A stretch of 8,356 bases of DNA, from positions 1 through 8,356 of the forward strand of contig JAMORN010000064.1 of the NCBI GenBank assembly GCA_027063545.1, read 5' to 3'. The notes below the pieces were generated by a model. The model saw nothing but the letters and a program-made list of their open reading frames with translations, did not search any database and was not told where the DNA came from. Shown one piece after another: positions 1-6,449 of this stretch. Source of the DNA: JAMORN01 sp027063545 [NCBI: bacterium]. Lineage in GTDB: Bacteria; JAMORN01. A program made the position numbers and the translations under genes. Each line of letters starts with the position of its first letter. Within the stretch, counting starts at the first letter, position 1.

Positions 1-1300
1 ATCCTCCTGCCGCTACTGTTATAAGAGTTGCAACATATTTATTTGATAACACCTTATTTCCTGGTATAGATTCATCACTAAACAATTCTTGCCATGCAAA
101 TCTTGCAAGACGTGTTGCTGTATCAAGGGAAGTCAAAGCAAAAGCACTCACTGCTAATGTAGCAAATGTCACTAGATAAGTTTTTGGTAATTTTAAAATC
201 TCACCAAATGTTGCTATACCTGAAGCAAATACAGCTATAGGACCTTTTTGTTTAATTAATTCTATATATTCTCCATGAGTTAGATATCCTGCTGTAATAA
301 GGGCTATAACTGCTAAAAAACTTTCTATGAGCATTCCTCCATATCCAACTATTTTTGCATCACTTTCCTTATCTAATTGTTTTGATGAAGTCCCAGAAGA
401 AACAAGAGAATGAAAACCTGAAATTGCTCCACAGGCAATAGTAACAAAAAGTATTGGGAATAAATATCCTAATTTTTCATTATAAAAAGATGTAAATACC
501 GGCATCTTTATTTGTGGATTATATAATATTATTGAAATAAACCCTAATAACAAAATTGCATATAAAAGAAAAGAACTTAAAAAATCACGAGGTTGTAATA
601 AAAGCCATACTGGTAAAATAGAAGCAAATATTATATAAACTAAAATAATATATATCCAAGTATCATGGGGTAAAGATATTGGATAGCTTACTCCTAAGAA
701 TAAACCTAATACTATTAAAAATAAACCAAATATAGTTAATATACCCATTGACATTGGCTTTTTATAATTTATCAAGCCAAAAATCATAGCCAATAAAATA
801 AAGAATATTGAGGTAGAGGCTGTTTGAGGAGACGTATCAAAAGTCTTAGCAACAACAAATGTAAATACAGCTATAACAAGAACCAATGTTACCCAAACAA
901 ATATTAAAAATAAAAACTTTCCAACTTTTCCTACTTCTTTCTCAATTATATCTCCAATCGACTTACCATCATTCCTTACAGAAGCTATAAGTGCTGTAAA
1001 ATCATGAACTGCCCCCATAAATATACCACCTATTATTATCCATATAAAACCCGGTAACCATCCATAAACAATTGCTGTTACAGGACCTATAATAGGAGCT
1101 GCACCAGCTATAGATGCAAAATGATGTCCTAAAAGAATAGGCCATTTTGCAGGTACATAGTCAACATTATCTCTAAGTCTGTGAGCAGGAGTTTTTCTTG
1201 AATCATCAATATCATAATGACCCACAATAAAACTACCATATAATTTATATCCTAAAACTAATGCTATAAAAGAAAAAATTATTAAAACTAACCCACTCAT
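1..1300 (-). CDS. cstA: CstA-family carbon starvation transporter (3'-truncated by window edge)
   Basis: Integral inner-membrane transporter of the CstA family. Known members are induced on carbon starvation and take up peptides or pyruvate; the substrate here is not shown by the sequence. The 433 visible codons have no stop, so the C-terminal part lies outside the window. The start is ATG at 1300, preceded by AAGGAG (1309-1314) at an 8-base spacing. Family hallmarks seen: WPILLGHHFASIAGAAPIIG around residues 53-72, MGAVHDF at 95-101, LLLQPRDFLSSFLLY near 233-247, CGAISGFHSLVSSGTSS from 290, and SLDTATRLARFAWQEL from 391. Roughly ten or more hydrophobic segments alternate with short loops. 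It lies downstream of the pilin operon on the same strand, but a terminator separates them, so it probably has its own promoter within 1301-1387. Family assignment is very secure; substrate is inference. Confidence 0.95.
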   Translation of the reverse strand, partial: MSGLVLIIFSFIALVLGYKLYGSFIVGHYDIDDSRKTPAHRLRDNVDYVPAKWPILLGHHFASIAGAAPIIGPVTAIVYGWLPGFIWIIIGGIFMGAVHDFTALIASVRNDGKSIGDIIEKEVGKVGKFLFLIFVWVTLVLVIAVFTFVVAKTFDTSPQTASTSIFFILLAMIFGLINYKKPMSMGILTIFGLFLIVLGLFLGVSYPISLPHDTWIYIILVYIIFASILPVWLLLQPRDFLSSFLLYAILLLGFISIILYNPQIKMPVFTSFYNEKLGYLFPILFVTIACGAISGFHSLVSSGTSSKQLDKESDAKIVGYGGMLIESFLAVIALITAGYLTHGEYIELIKQKGPIAVFASGIATFGEILKLPKTYLVTFATLAVSAFALTSLDTATRLARFAWQELFSDESIPGNKVLSNKYVATLITVAAGG

Positions 1301-1327
1301 TACTTTTTCTCCTTTTTTATGTTTTAT

Positions 1328-1347
1328 TTAGTTTATACATAAACTAA
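1328..1347. promoter_or_regulatory. 20-bp dyad upstream of cstA, candidate operator
   Basis: TTAGTTTATACATAAACTAA is an inverted repeat with 9-bp perfect arms around a 2-base centre, lying 28-47 bases before the cstA ATG. Read on the minus strand it contains TATAAA (1332-1337), which would place a transcription start near 1325. The corresponding -35 region at 1355-1360 is poor (TTATTT), so the promoter is weak or needs an activator. There is no T run after it, so it is not a terminator. A regulator binding site overlapping the -10 is the simplest reading; no regulator family is identified. Confidence 0.4.
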
Positions 1348-1387
1348 CTCTTTAAAATAAAAATAATTATTTAAATTAGATAAATCT

Positions 1388-1427
1388 AAAAAAATTGAGG
1401 TCTAACCTTTCTTTTAGATTAGACCTC
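1388..1427 (-). terminator. Intrinsic terminator of the pilin operon
   Basis: GAGGTCTAA (1397-1405) and TTAGACCTC (1419-1427) form a perfect 9-bp stem with a 13-base loop. On the minus strand the stem is followed, after AA, by seven T residues (plus-strand A run 1388-1394). It lies about 50 bases beyond the stop codon of the PilX-like gene. No comparable T run follows on the plus strand, so it acts leftwards only and separates the pilin operon from cstA. Confidence 0.88.
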
Positions 1428-1477
1428 CAAAAATATTATATTAAAAAAAAATAAGTTATAAAGAAAACAATTAAAAA

Positions 1478-3301
1478 CTAATAATATTTCGTAAGAAGCA
1501 TTATTTGAAGATCTGTTACTTTTTTAGTTTCTATTGTGGTATCTGCTACTGTTCCTCCAGAACTAGCAGCACTTCCAGTAATATCTACTAAAACACCTAA
1601 TGCCTCAAACTCCCCTAATACCGCTGGATCATATACTAAATTAAAAGTAGTAGAGGCTCCACTATTTATACCTACAGGTGTATCTCCTTTAAATATCATT
1701 GCGCCATAAAACGTTCCAGCAAAAGTATTATATTTTCCTCTATTTGATGTACTATCCCATACAAAACCCCTAAAATCTCCTTGGCCTCCAAAATTTTCTA
1801 ACTTCGCGCCATTTTTTACTATTATACCAACTCTTCCCTCCTCTTTAACATTCCAAAAATTGCTTCCTACATTTACATCTACAGGCTCATCCATAACAAA
1901 AATTATTTTTTTGCTAAAATCTCCATACTGAAAGTTCCCTATATCTTTATCTATTTTTACTACTAAAAATCCTCCATTATCATTCAAAGAACCATTAATA
2001 TGAAATGTCTTACCATTCAATGTGGCGACTCCATCATCTGCTAAATCTTCCCAAAAAGAAGGCCCAAAATTATTTTTTAAAGTATTATTATAAAAATTTG
2101 GATCTCCAGATTGTGCATCCAAATCAGATAAAGAAAAATTTATTGTTAAATTATCTATATTGGCACTTGCTTCTTCCTCTTCTTGAGTATCTATTCCTAT
2201 TTCATCAGGTGTAGGCACATCAATAGATGCATTATTTTCTGCAACCGCTCCATCAGTTAAAATTAAATATCCCTTATTATTAGACTCATCTGTTGCAAAT
2301 CTAACAACTCCTCCATCTTTTGTTAAAGTATTATTCCAATTTACCACATCAGTATTTATTTCTAATGTATCTCCATATGAAGTTATTGTACTCATATCAA
2401 AAGGATTCCCTCCAATATATCCATATTTCCTGAAAATTATAGAACCATTAAAACTTTTAAAACCACCTACTAAATATGCATTTGTTTTAAAATCTACTAA
2501 TACATCAACAATAACTTTCCCTCCTATATAAAAATATTGAGCTGTATCAGAAAGTGTTAATCCTGAATTTAATATAACATCTCCTGGAATGTAAACATTT
2601 CCTGTTATAGTTGTATTTTGATCTATTTTAATGTCATTTGTTTGATTTACAACTTTTACATCTCCATAAATTATAGAACCTTGATTAAAAGTAGCCTCCC
2701 CTTCACAATATATATCACCTTGAACATTCCAAGCGGGATCCATATGCTCTATAGGACCTTGAGAATAAAAAGCATGTCTTACAGCAGTACCTCTTAGACT
2801 ATTATTTGCTATTTTCATAAATGTATCCCAGCCCTCAATTCTATAAATAGCAAACATAGTCTTTTTAGAATTCTCTGGTCCATAACCTATAACCTTTACT
2901 TTTACTAATGAATTTGTTCTATCCACTTCCAATATTGCAAATTTAAATTTTTGAATATTAGAAAGCTGAACTTCTGTGGCTCCTAGTTCATTTGTAGTCC
3001 AAGCCCATGTAAAATCTCCAATATTACTTGAACCACTATACCATAAAGTATCACTAAAAGAAGACATCAGATTCATCATTTGATCAGGATTCTGATTTAC
3101 CAATTCTTTAAACCAATCTAAAGCACTTTCTGCTGCTTCTTCAGCTGTCTTTTTTTGATAAAAATCTCCTTGAATTTGTATATCTTTATTTGATAAATAT
3201 AATATAGTCCCCCCCAATAATAAACTTACAAATATAAATGTAAGTACTACCATTAAAACATAACCTTCTCTACTCTTAGTTCTCTGAAATATATTTTTCA
3301 T
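1478..3301 (-). CDS. Large PilX/GspK-like minor pilin with beta-rich passenger domain
   Basis: A 607-residue predicted minor (pseudo)pilin, third gene of the operon. The N-terminus has a basic leader ending REG (11-13), then a hydrophobic helix (about 14-36) and an amphipathic continuation with AEEAAESALDW (53-63), as in PilX N-terminal domains. Position +5 after the predicted cleavage site is Val rather than Glu, as in GspK, which caps the pseudopilus tip. Residues about 178-300 are rich in short beta strands with turns (QGDIYCEGEATF, GDVKVV, GNVYIPGDVIL), suggesting a beta-helix or bactofilin-like fold. After an acidic EEEE stretch (374-377), residues about 380-565 form a second beta-rich domain of the kind found at the C-terminus of some long PilX-like proteins. 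Ordinary PilX is about 200 residues, so this is greatly enlarged. ATG 3301 follows AGGGGG at an 8-base spacing, 22 bases after the previous stop. The pilin assignment is firm; the passenger's function is unknown. Confidence 0.88.
   Translation of the reverse strand: MKNIFQRTKSREGYVLMVVLTFIFVSLLLGGTILYLSNKDIQIQGDFYQKKTAEEAAESALDWFKELVNQNPDQMMNLMSSFSDTLWYSGSSNIGDFTWAWTTNELGATEVQLSNIQKFKFAILEVDRTNSLVKVKVIGYGPENSKKTMFAIYRIEGWDTFMKIANNSLRGTAVRHAFYSQGPIEHMDPAWNVQGDIYCEGEATFNQGSIIYGDVKVVNQTNDIKIDQNTTITGNVYIPGDVILNSGLTLSDTAQYFYIGGKVIVDVLVDFKTNAYLVGGFKSFNGSIIFRKYGYIGGNPFDMSTITSYGDTLEINTDVVNWNNTLTKDGGVVRFATDESNNKGYLILTDGAVAENNASIDVPTPDEIGIDTQEEEEASANIDNLTINFSLSDLDAQSGDPNFYNNTLKNNFGPSFWEDLADDGVATLNGKTFHINGSLNDNGGFLVVKIDKDIGNFQYGDFSKKIIFVMDEPVDVNVGSNFWNVKEEGRVGIIVKNGAKLENFGGQGDFRGFVWDSTSNRGKYNTFAGTFYGAMIFKGDTPVGINSGASTTFNLVYDPAVLGEFEALGVLVDITGSAASSGGTVADTTIETKKVTDLQIMLLTKYY
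3209..3215 (-). repeat. G7 homopolymer in the PilX-like gene
   Basis: Seven consecutive C on the plus strand (G on the coding strand) encode the two Gly at residues 30-31, inside the transmembrane helix. In an AT-rich sequence such tracts are rare; the only other one in the window is in the PilV-like gene. Gain or loss of one G would shift the frame after about 30 codons and abolish the protein. Confidence 0.6.
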
Positions 3302-3323
3302 CTCTTCATCCCCCTTATTTTTT

Positions 3324-5618
3324 TTATTTATTATAATTACTTAATGTTATCCCCACACCGCAATCAGGAATTGCTGAAAAAAATGTAAATTTAATATAAT
3401 GATGATCTGCTTGTGGTCCAATTAAAAATATATACCAATCAGGACCTCCTGTTGCAGATGAAATTAAAGTACCACTTCCATCTGGTGAATACCATTCTAC
3501 TTGTACTTTTGGTATTTGAGCACCATTACTATTAAATTCTATTTTCCAAAATGGATTCCAATAAGGGTTTCCTTCGCCTGGATAAGATTTAGCCCATACA
3601 TATAATTCATTGCTAGTATTTACATCTGTTGGATATATAATATACTCTGTATTACAATCCCACTCCCTACATTTACATTTATCCGAGCCATCAGCACCAA
3701 GATAATGATCCCATGTAGCACAACCTCCTCCACCACCTGCTATATCAAAATTCGCTGTAATATTCATATCTCTATTCATTACTATAGTTAAAGGATTATT
3801 AGTTGCTGTAGTATCTCCACTCCATCCGGAAAAAGTATAACCAGTGTTAGGAGTTGCAGTTATAGTAACAGATGTCCCTTTTTTATAAGTACCACTTGCT
3901 GGATCAACACTACCATAGCTAGCATCTGGAGATACTGTTACATTTAAACTATAGGCCGGACAACCATTATAGTCAGCTGTTCCTGGATCATTTGGACACT
4001 CATCACAAGCATCTCCTATTCCATCTCCATCTGTATCTTCTTGATTTGGATTAGCATCATTAGGACAATTATCGCAAAGATCCCCCACATCATCATTATC
4101 TGCATCAGCCTGATCAGCATTAGAAACATCAGCACAATTATCACACACATCACCTACCCCATCACCATCTGTATCTGTTTGATTAGGATCATAATCTTCA
4201 GGACAAACATCACAAGCATCTCCAATACCATCATTATCCTGATCCTCCTGATCTGGATTGGCTACATTAGAACAATTATCTGTAGAATCAGGAACTCCAT
4301 CATTATCAGCATCTGCAACTCCAATACTTCCTGAACCTGCCCCAGAAGTATCAGGAGACAATCCTGAAGAACTAATACCACTTCCTGATAAATCAGGTGT
4401 TACTCCATTTTGAGGCACAGGAATTACAATAGAGAATAATCTCCTTTCGAATTTATCATTAAATGCTAGCTGAATATTTCCTATTTTAAAAGTATCATTT
4501 AAAACCTTATTTAATTCTCTTCTTGTTCTAGCTAAAATTGAAACCTTTATTGCTCTTACAAATGGCTTTGCTGCACTCCAAGAGCTATAACCTAATTGAG
4601 ATAATGTAGTATCTTCTGTAATATATTTATTAAGTTCATCACCAACCCAGTAATATCTTCCCAAACTTTTCTCTACAACCACTATATCTTTCATATAAAA
4701 AGTAGGAGTTACCACATCATTATTGTTAAAAGTAAATCCTAAATACATATCTGCTGTGGTATCCGCTGTAAAATAGAAATCTATCTTAATAAAATTTGTA
4801 TCTAAATAATAAATAGATGCTATCTTCTTATAAAAACTTGCTGTTGTTGTCCATAATCCTAAACTTAAATCTTCATAAGTTGCACTAGAATCTTTATCAC
4901 TTAATTTATCTTTTGCTATATAAAATTTTACATAATACTTAGCACCTGCTTTTAATTTTAACACATTATTTGTATATAATATACTAGAACCATCTATGTA
5001 TTGTTTATAATTAATCTGTCCTGTAGAAGTAATTGTTAAATGCCCCTTTAAAGGATTCCAAAACCAATCACTTGAAACTGTAGAATTTCCTGTTTTTACC
5101 ATGGTATCATTAGATCCCAATATACCAAACTCTACTTGAAAAGCTTCAACATTTCTAACTAATGTGTAAGGAGTTCTGCCTTTATATGCATGCTTTATAG
5201 TTCTAGTTGCTGGATCATAATAAAAAGCCTCTGCTATAATAGTGTCTGGACTTCCATTCGAATTTAAACGTAAATATCTAATAGCTAAACTATCCCCTCT
5301 AGAAGCTTGTGTTGTAAAATCGTATTCTCTTACTTCAAAAGAGCTTCCATCAGATAAAACAACTCCTGGATATACCCCTTTTACTATTGTCCCAGCACTA
5401 TCATACATATAAGTTTTATAACCTGTATTTGATATTCTTTTTGCCAAAAAATTTATTGCATCTCTTGCATCCTCAACAGTAGTTTGAGAAATAGTTTGCT
5501 CCAAAAATCTCTTATTAGAATAAAAAAATGCTTGTAAAACAGCAGCTACCACTATAAAGGATAAAAAAGCATAAATTAAAAGTTCAATTAAAGTAACTCC
5601 TTTTTTAAATTTTTTCAT
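3324..5618 (-). CDS. Multidomain PilW/GspJ-like minor pilin with thrombospondin type 3 repeats
   Basis: A 764-residue predicted minor pilin, inner-membrane anchored before assembly and then extracellular. The leader MKKFKKG is followed by [20 protein letters not shown], a textbook prepilin peptidase site with Glu at +5. Residues 8 to about 175 and about 320-400 read as one PilW-type pilin domain ([11 protein letters not shown] at 157-166; [15 protein letters not shown] at 355-369). Between them lies a beta-rich insertion (about 180-318) resembling carbohydrate-binding modules. Then follow a Ser/Gly linker (about 409-433), five DxDxDG thrombospondin type 3 repeats (436-550), an InlB-type repeat (about 556-624, with [20 protein letters not shown] and GYTFSGW), a Gly5 linker (628-632) and an unrecognised C-terminal domain (633-764) with five Cys. 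Typical PilW proteins are roughly 200-350 residues. Its ATG overlaps the upstream stop as ATGA, with CAGGAG seven bases before it, indicating translational coupling. Pilin, TSP3 and InlB assignments are firm; a role as calcium-dependent tip adhesin is inference. Confidence 0.92.
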   Translation of the reverse strand: MKKFKKGVTLIELLIYAFLSFIVVAAVLQAFFYSNKRFLEQTISQTTVEDARDAINFLAKRISNTGYKTYMYDSAGTIVKGVYPGVVLSDGSSFEVREYDFTTQASRGDSLAIRYLRLNSNGSPDTIIAEAFYYDPATRTIKHAYKGRTPYTLVRNVEAFQVEFGILGSNDTMVKTGNSTVSSDWFWNPLKGHLTITSTGQINYKQYIDGSSILYTNNVLKLKAGAKYYVKFYIAKDKLSDKDSSATYEDLSLGLWTTTASFYKKIASIYYLDTNFIKIDFYFTADTTADMYLGFTFNNNDVVTPTFYMKDIVVVEKSLGRYYWVGDELNKYITEDTTLSQLGYSSWSAAKPFVRAIKVSILARTRRELNKVLNDTFKIGNIQLAFNDKFERRLFSIVIPVPQNGVTPDLSGSGISSSGLSPDTSGAGSGSIGVADADNDGVPDSTDNCSNVANPDQEDQDNDGIGDACDVCPEDYDPNQTDTDGDGVGDVCDNCADVSNADQADADNDDVGDLCDNCPNDANPNQEDTDGDGIGDACDECPNDPGTADYNGCPAYSLNVTVSPDASYGSVDPASGTYKKGTSVTITATPNTGYTFSGWSGDTTATNNPLTIVMNRDMNITANFDIAGGGGGCATWDHYLGADGSDKCKCREWDCNTEYIIYPTDVNTSNELYVWAKSYPGEGNPYWNPFWKIEFNSNGAQIPKVQVEWYSPDGSGTLISSATGGPDWYIFLIGPQADHHYIKFTFFSAIPDCGVGITLSNYNK
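3969..4313 (-). repeat. Five 69-bp units encoding thrombospondin type 3 calcium-binding repeats
   Basis: Codons 436-550 of the PilW-like gene hold five units beginning at residues 436, 459, 482, 505 and 528, an exact 23-residue period. Each has the acidic DxDxDG core (DADNDG, DQDNDG, DTDGDG, DADNDD, DTDGDG), which in thrombospondins co-ordinates calcium. Cysteines at 449/469, 472/492, 495/515 and 518/538 are each 20 residues apart, plus 541/553, matching sequential disulfides between neighbouring repeats. The fourth unit has Asp in place of the conserved core Gly. The repetitive DNA could recombine to change the repeat number. Confidence 0.93.
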
Positions 5619-6043
5619 CGTACAACTCCTGTGAGGGTTATGGTTTTCTTATTATAAGCACCAGTCCCCCCCTGATACCATTCTATAGTCACTGTTATTC
5701 TTTTAGCTATACTACTAGTTGATAAAGGAGTAATTTGAATTATTCTAATAAAAGTTTTTCCTGAAACTCTTACTGTATCAACAATAGGAGAGGTAGTAGC
5801 CTCAATACCCTCAGCTCCTATACCTCTATATGAAGCTATTGTTGATTTAGCTAAATCTGTAGCTAATTCTGTTCTATAACTCATTTCTATAAATTTATAT
5901 CCTGCAACCTCCATAAGGAGAGCTTGAGATAATGCCAAAGCGAAAATTACCATAGCCACTAAAAGCTCTAATAAAGAAGCTCCTTTTAATCTCTTATTTT
6001 TTATCTTATTACATAATATATTAAATCTCTCAGCCAAAAACAT
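5615..6043 (-). CDS. PilV/GspI-like minor pilin
   Basis: A small prepilin and the first gene of the operon. I place the start at ATG 6043, giving 142 residues. AAGGAGG (6051-6057) sits seven bases upstream of it, but only one base from the in-frame GTG at 6049. The leader of 21 residues ends KRLKG and is followed by [20 protein letters not shown]: prepilin peptidase site after Gly21, Glu at +5, and a hydrophobic helix at about 22-43. The remainder (about 44-142) is a short beta-rich globular domain of normal size for GspI or PilV. Its TGA overlaps the next gene's ATG by four bases (ATGA). Gene order and size suggest it nucleates a tip complex with the two larger pilins. A G7 tract lies at codons 125-126. 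Minor pilin is certain; the exact subfamily is inferred from position and size. Confidence 0.9.
   Translation of the reverse strand: MFLAERFNILCNKIKNKRLKGASLLELLVAMVIFALALSQALLMEVAGYKFIEMSYRTELATDLAKSTIASYRGIGAEGIEATTSPIVDTVRVSGKTFIRIIQITPLSTSSIAKRITVTIEWYQGGTGAYNKKTITLTGVVR
5666..5672 (-). repeat. G7 homopolymer in the PilV-like gene
   Basis: Seven G on the coding strand encode Gly125-Gly126. Loss of one G leads to a TAA within about ten codons, and gain of one leads to a TAA within about five. Both stops fall before the ATGA overlap, so slippage would also uncouple translation of the PilW-like gene. The codon context (xxG GGG GGG ACT) is identical to that of the G7 tract in the PilX-like gene. 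Confidence 0.6.
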
Positions 6044-6050
6044 AAACACG

Positions 6051-6057
6051 CCTCCTT
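6051..6057 (-). promoter_or_regulatory. Ribosome binding site fixing the PilV-like start
   Basis: AAGGAGG on the minus strand is complementary to the 16S rRNA anti-SD. It is 7 bases from ATG 6043 but only 1 base from GTG 6049, so the shorter reading frame is the likely product. Confidence 0.8.
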
Positions 6058-6075
6058 TATATCCTTTCTAAATAT

Positions 6076-6104
6076 ATTATAAATTTATATATATAGGAAT
6101 TCAA
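6076..6104 (-). promoter_or_regulatory. Sigma-70-type promoter of the pilin operon
   Basis: Minus strand: -35 TTGAAT (6099-6104), 17-base spacer, -10 TATAAT (6076-6081, perfect consensus). Predicted transcription start is near 6069, giving a short leader of about 26 bases that contains the SD at 6051-6057. The perfect -10 means the operon need not depend on read-through from the upstream tRNA gene. Confidence 0.72.
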
Positions 6105-6135
6105 TAGAAAATTCTAATATAGATATATTTTTTGA

Positions 6136-6163
6136 ATTAATATTGAACTTTATTAATATTGAA
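6136..6163. repeat. Pair of 12-bp direct repeats upstream of the pilin promoter
   Basis: ATTAATATTGAA occurs at 6136-6147 and 6152-6163, a 16-bp period, about 30-60 bp upstream of the -35. It could be tandem sites for a regulator or an AT-rich UP-like element. The low complexity of the region makes chance a real possibility. Confidence 0.3.
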
Positions 6164-6192
6164 TTTAAAAGAAATTATAATTAAAAAAATAA

Positions 6193-6265
6193 TAGCGGCG
6201 TTGGGACTCGAACCCAAGACCCAGGGATTATGATTCCCTTGCTCTACCAACTGAGCTACGCCGCC
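6193..6265 (-). tRNA. tRNA-Met(CAU), elongator type, CCA not encoded
   Basis: The 73 bases fold into a complete cloverleaf: acceptor GGCGGCG/CGCCGCT (G1:U72 wobble), D stem GCTC/GAGC, anticodon stem AGGGA/TCCCT with loop ATCATAA, T stem TTGGG/CCCAA with loop TTCGAGT, and discriminator A. The anticodon is CAU. It is not an initiator, because the anticodon stem lacks the GGG/CCC run next to the loop (31:39 is A:U). A tRNA-Ile(CAU) read with lysidine is less likely, because the acceptor stem resembles elongator tRNA-Met of Firmicutes. After A73 comes TTATTTTTTT rather than CCA, so the end must be added by tRNA nucleotidyltransferase. The T7 run (minus strand, about 6184-6190) may terminate transcription. 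Confidence 0.93.
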
Positions 6266-6297
6266 ATCCTAATAACAATCTCAACTTCTAGTACAGA

Positions 6298-6326
6298 AAT
6301 ATAATTTTTAAAATTGATTTTTTCAA
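6298..6326 (-). promoter_or_regulatory. Promoter of tRNA-Met
   Basis: Minus strand: -35 TTGAAA (6321-6326), 17-base spacer, -10 TATATT (6298-6303). Predicted start is near 6291, about 26 bases before the mature tRNA 5' end. This length suits an RNase P-processed leader. Confidence 0.65.
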
Positions 6327-6344
6327 GATTTTCAATATATAAAA

Positions 6345-6364
6345 AATAGTTAAAAATAACTATT
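6345..6364. repeat. AT-rich inverted repeat, 8-bp arms
   Basis: AATAGTTA and TAACTATT flank an AAAA loop. Read on the minus strand it is followed by a T run, so it resembles a weak terminator, but no minus-strand gene lies to its right. It could instead be a regulator site about 20-40 bp upstream of the tRNA promoter. Function is unknown, and with few GC pairs it may be chance. Confidence 0.3.
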
Positions 6365-6417
6365 ACATTAAGTTGTGAATTTAATCATAACCATATCTTA
6401 TTAATTACTAAATATTT

Positions 6418-6433
6418 ATACTATATATAGTAT
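6418..6433. promoter_or_regulatory. NrdR box 1
   Basis: ATACTATATATAGTAT is a perfect 16-bp palindrome. It agrees at 14 of 16 positions with the NrdR consensus ACACWATATATWGTGT. It lies upstream of nrdD, the expected target of the ATP/dATP-sensing repressor NrdR, and forms a pair with box 2. Confidence 0.82.
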
Positions 6434-6449
6434 TATTTATAAAAAAATA

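Noticed and set aside
2005-2214. Open frame of 69 codons on the plus strand
   Set aside because: It lies wholly antisense to the PilX-like gene, has no convincing SD, and its composition (Leu/Tyr/Asn) is that of a shadow frame.
3301-3312. Three-codon reading frame (ATG AAG AGA TGA) overlapping the PilX-like start
   Set aside because: It overlaps the real ATG as ATGA, but it is too short to judge, and the SD position fits the real start, so it is probably accidental.
3969-4313. CRISPR-like array
   Set aside because: The 69-bp periodicity is protein-coding tandem repetition (TSP3 units) with no conserved palindromic repeat or unique spacers.
4041-4334. Open frame of 97 codons on the plus strand
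   Set aside because: It is antisense to the TSP3 repeats. Its extreme Ile content follows from GAT-rich Asp codons read in reverse, and it has no ribosome binding site or family resemblance.
6047-6049. GTG start for the PilV-like gene
   Set aside because: It is only one base from the SD AAGGAGG. The ATG six bases downstream has ideal 7-base spacing, so ATG 6043 was chosen.
1380-6265. Pilin operon as an island integrated at the tRNA-Met 3' end
   Set aside because: I looked for a copy of the tRNA 3' sequence near the far boundary (about 1380-1480) and saw none. There is also no integrase in the window.
6193-6265. Initiator tRNA-Met
   Set aside because: The anticodon stem has A31:U39 instead of the initiator GGG/CCC run, and the D stem has C11:G24 instead of the typical A11:U24.
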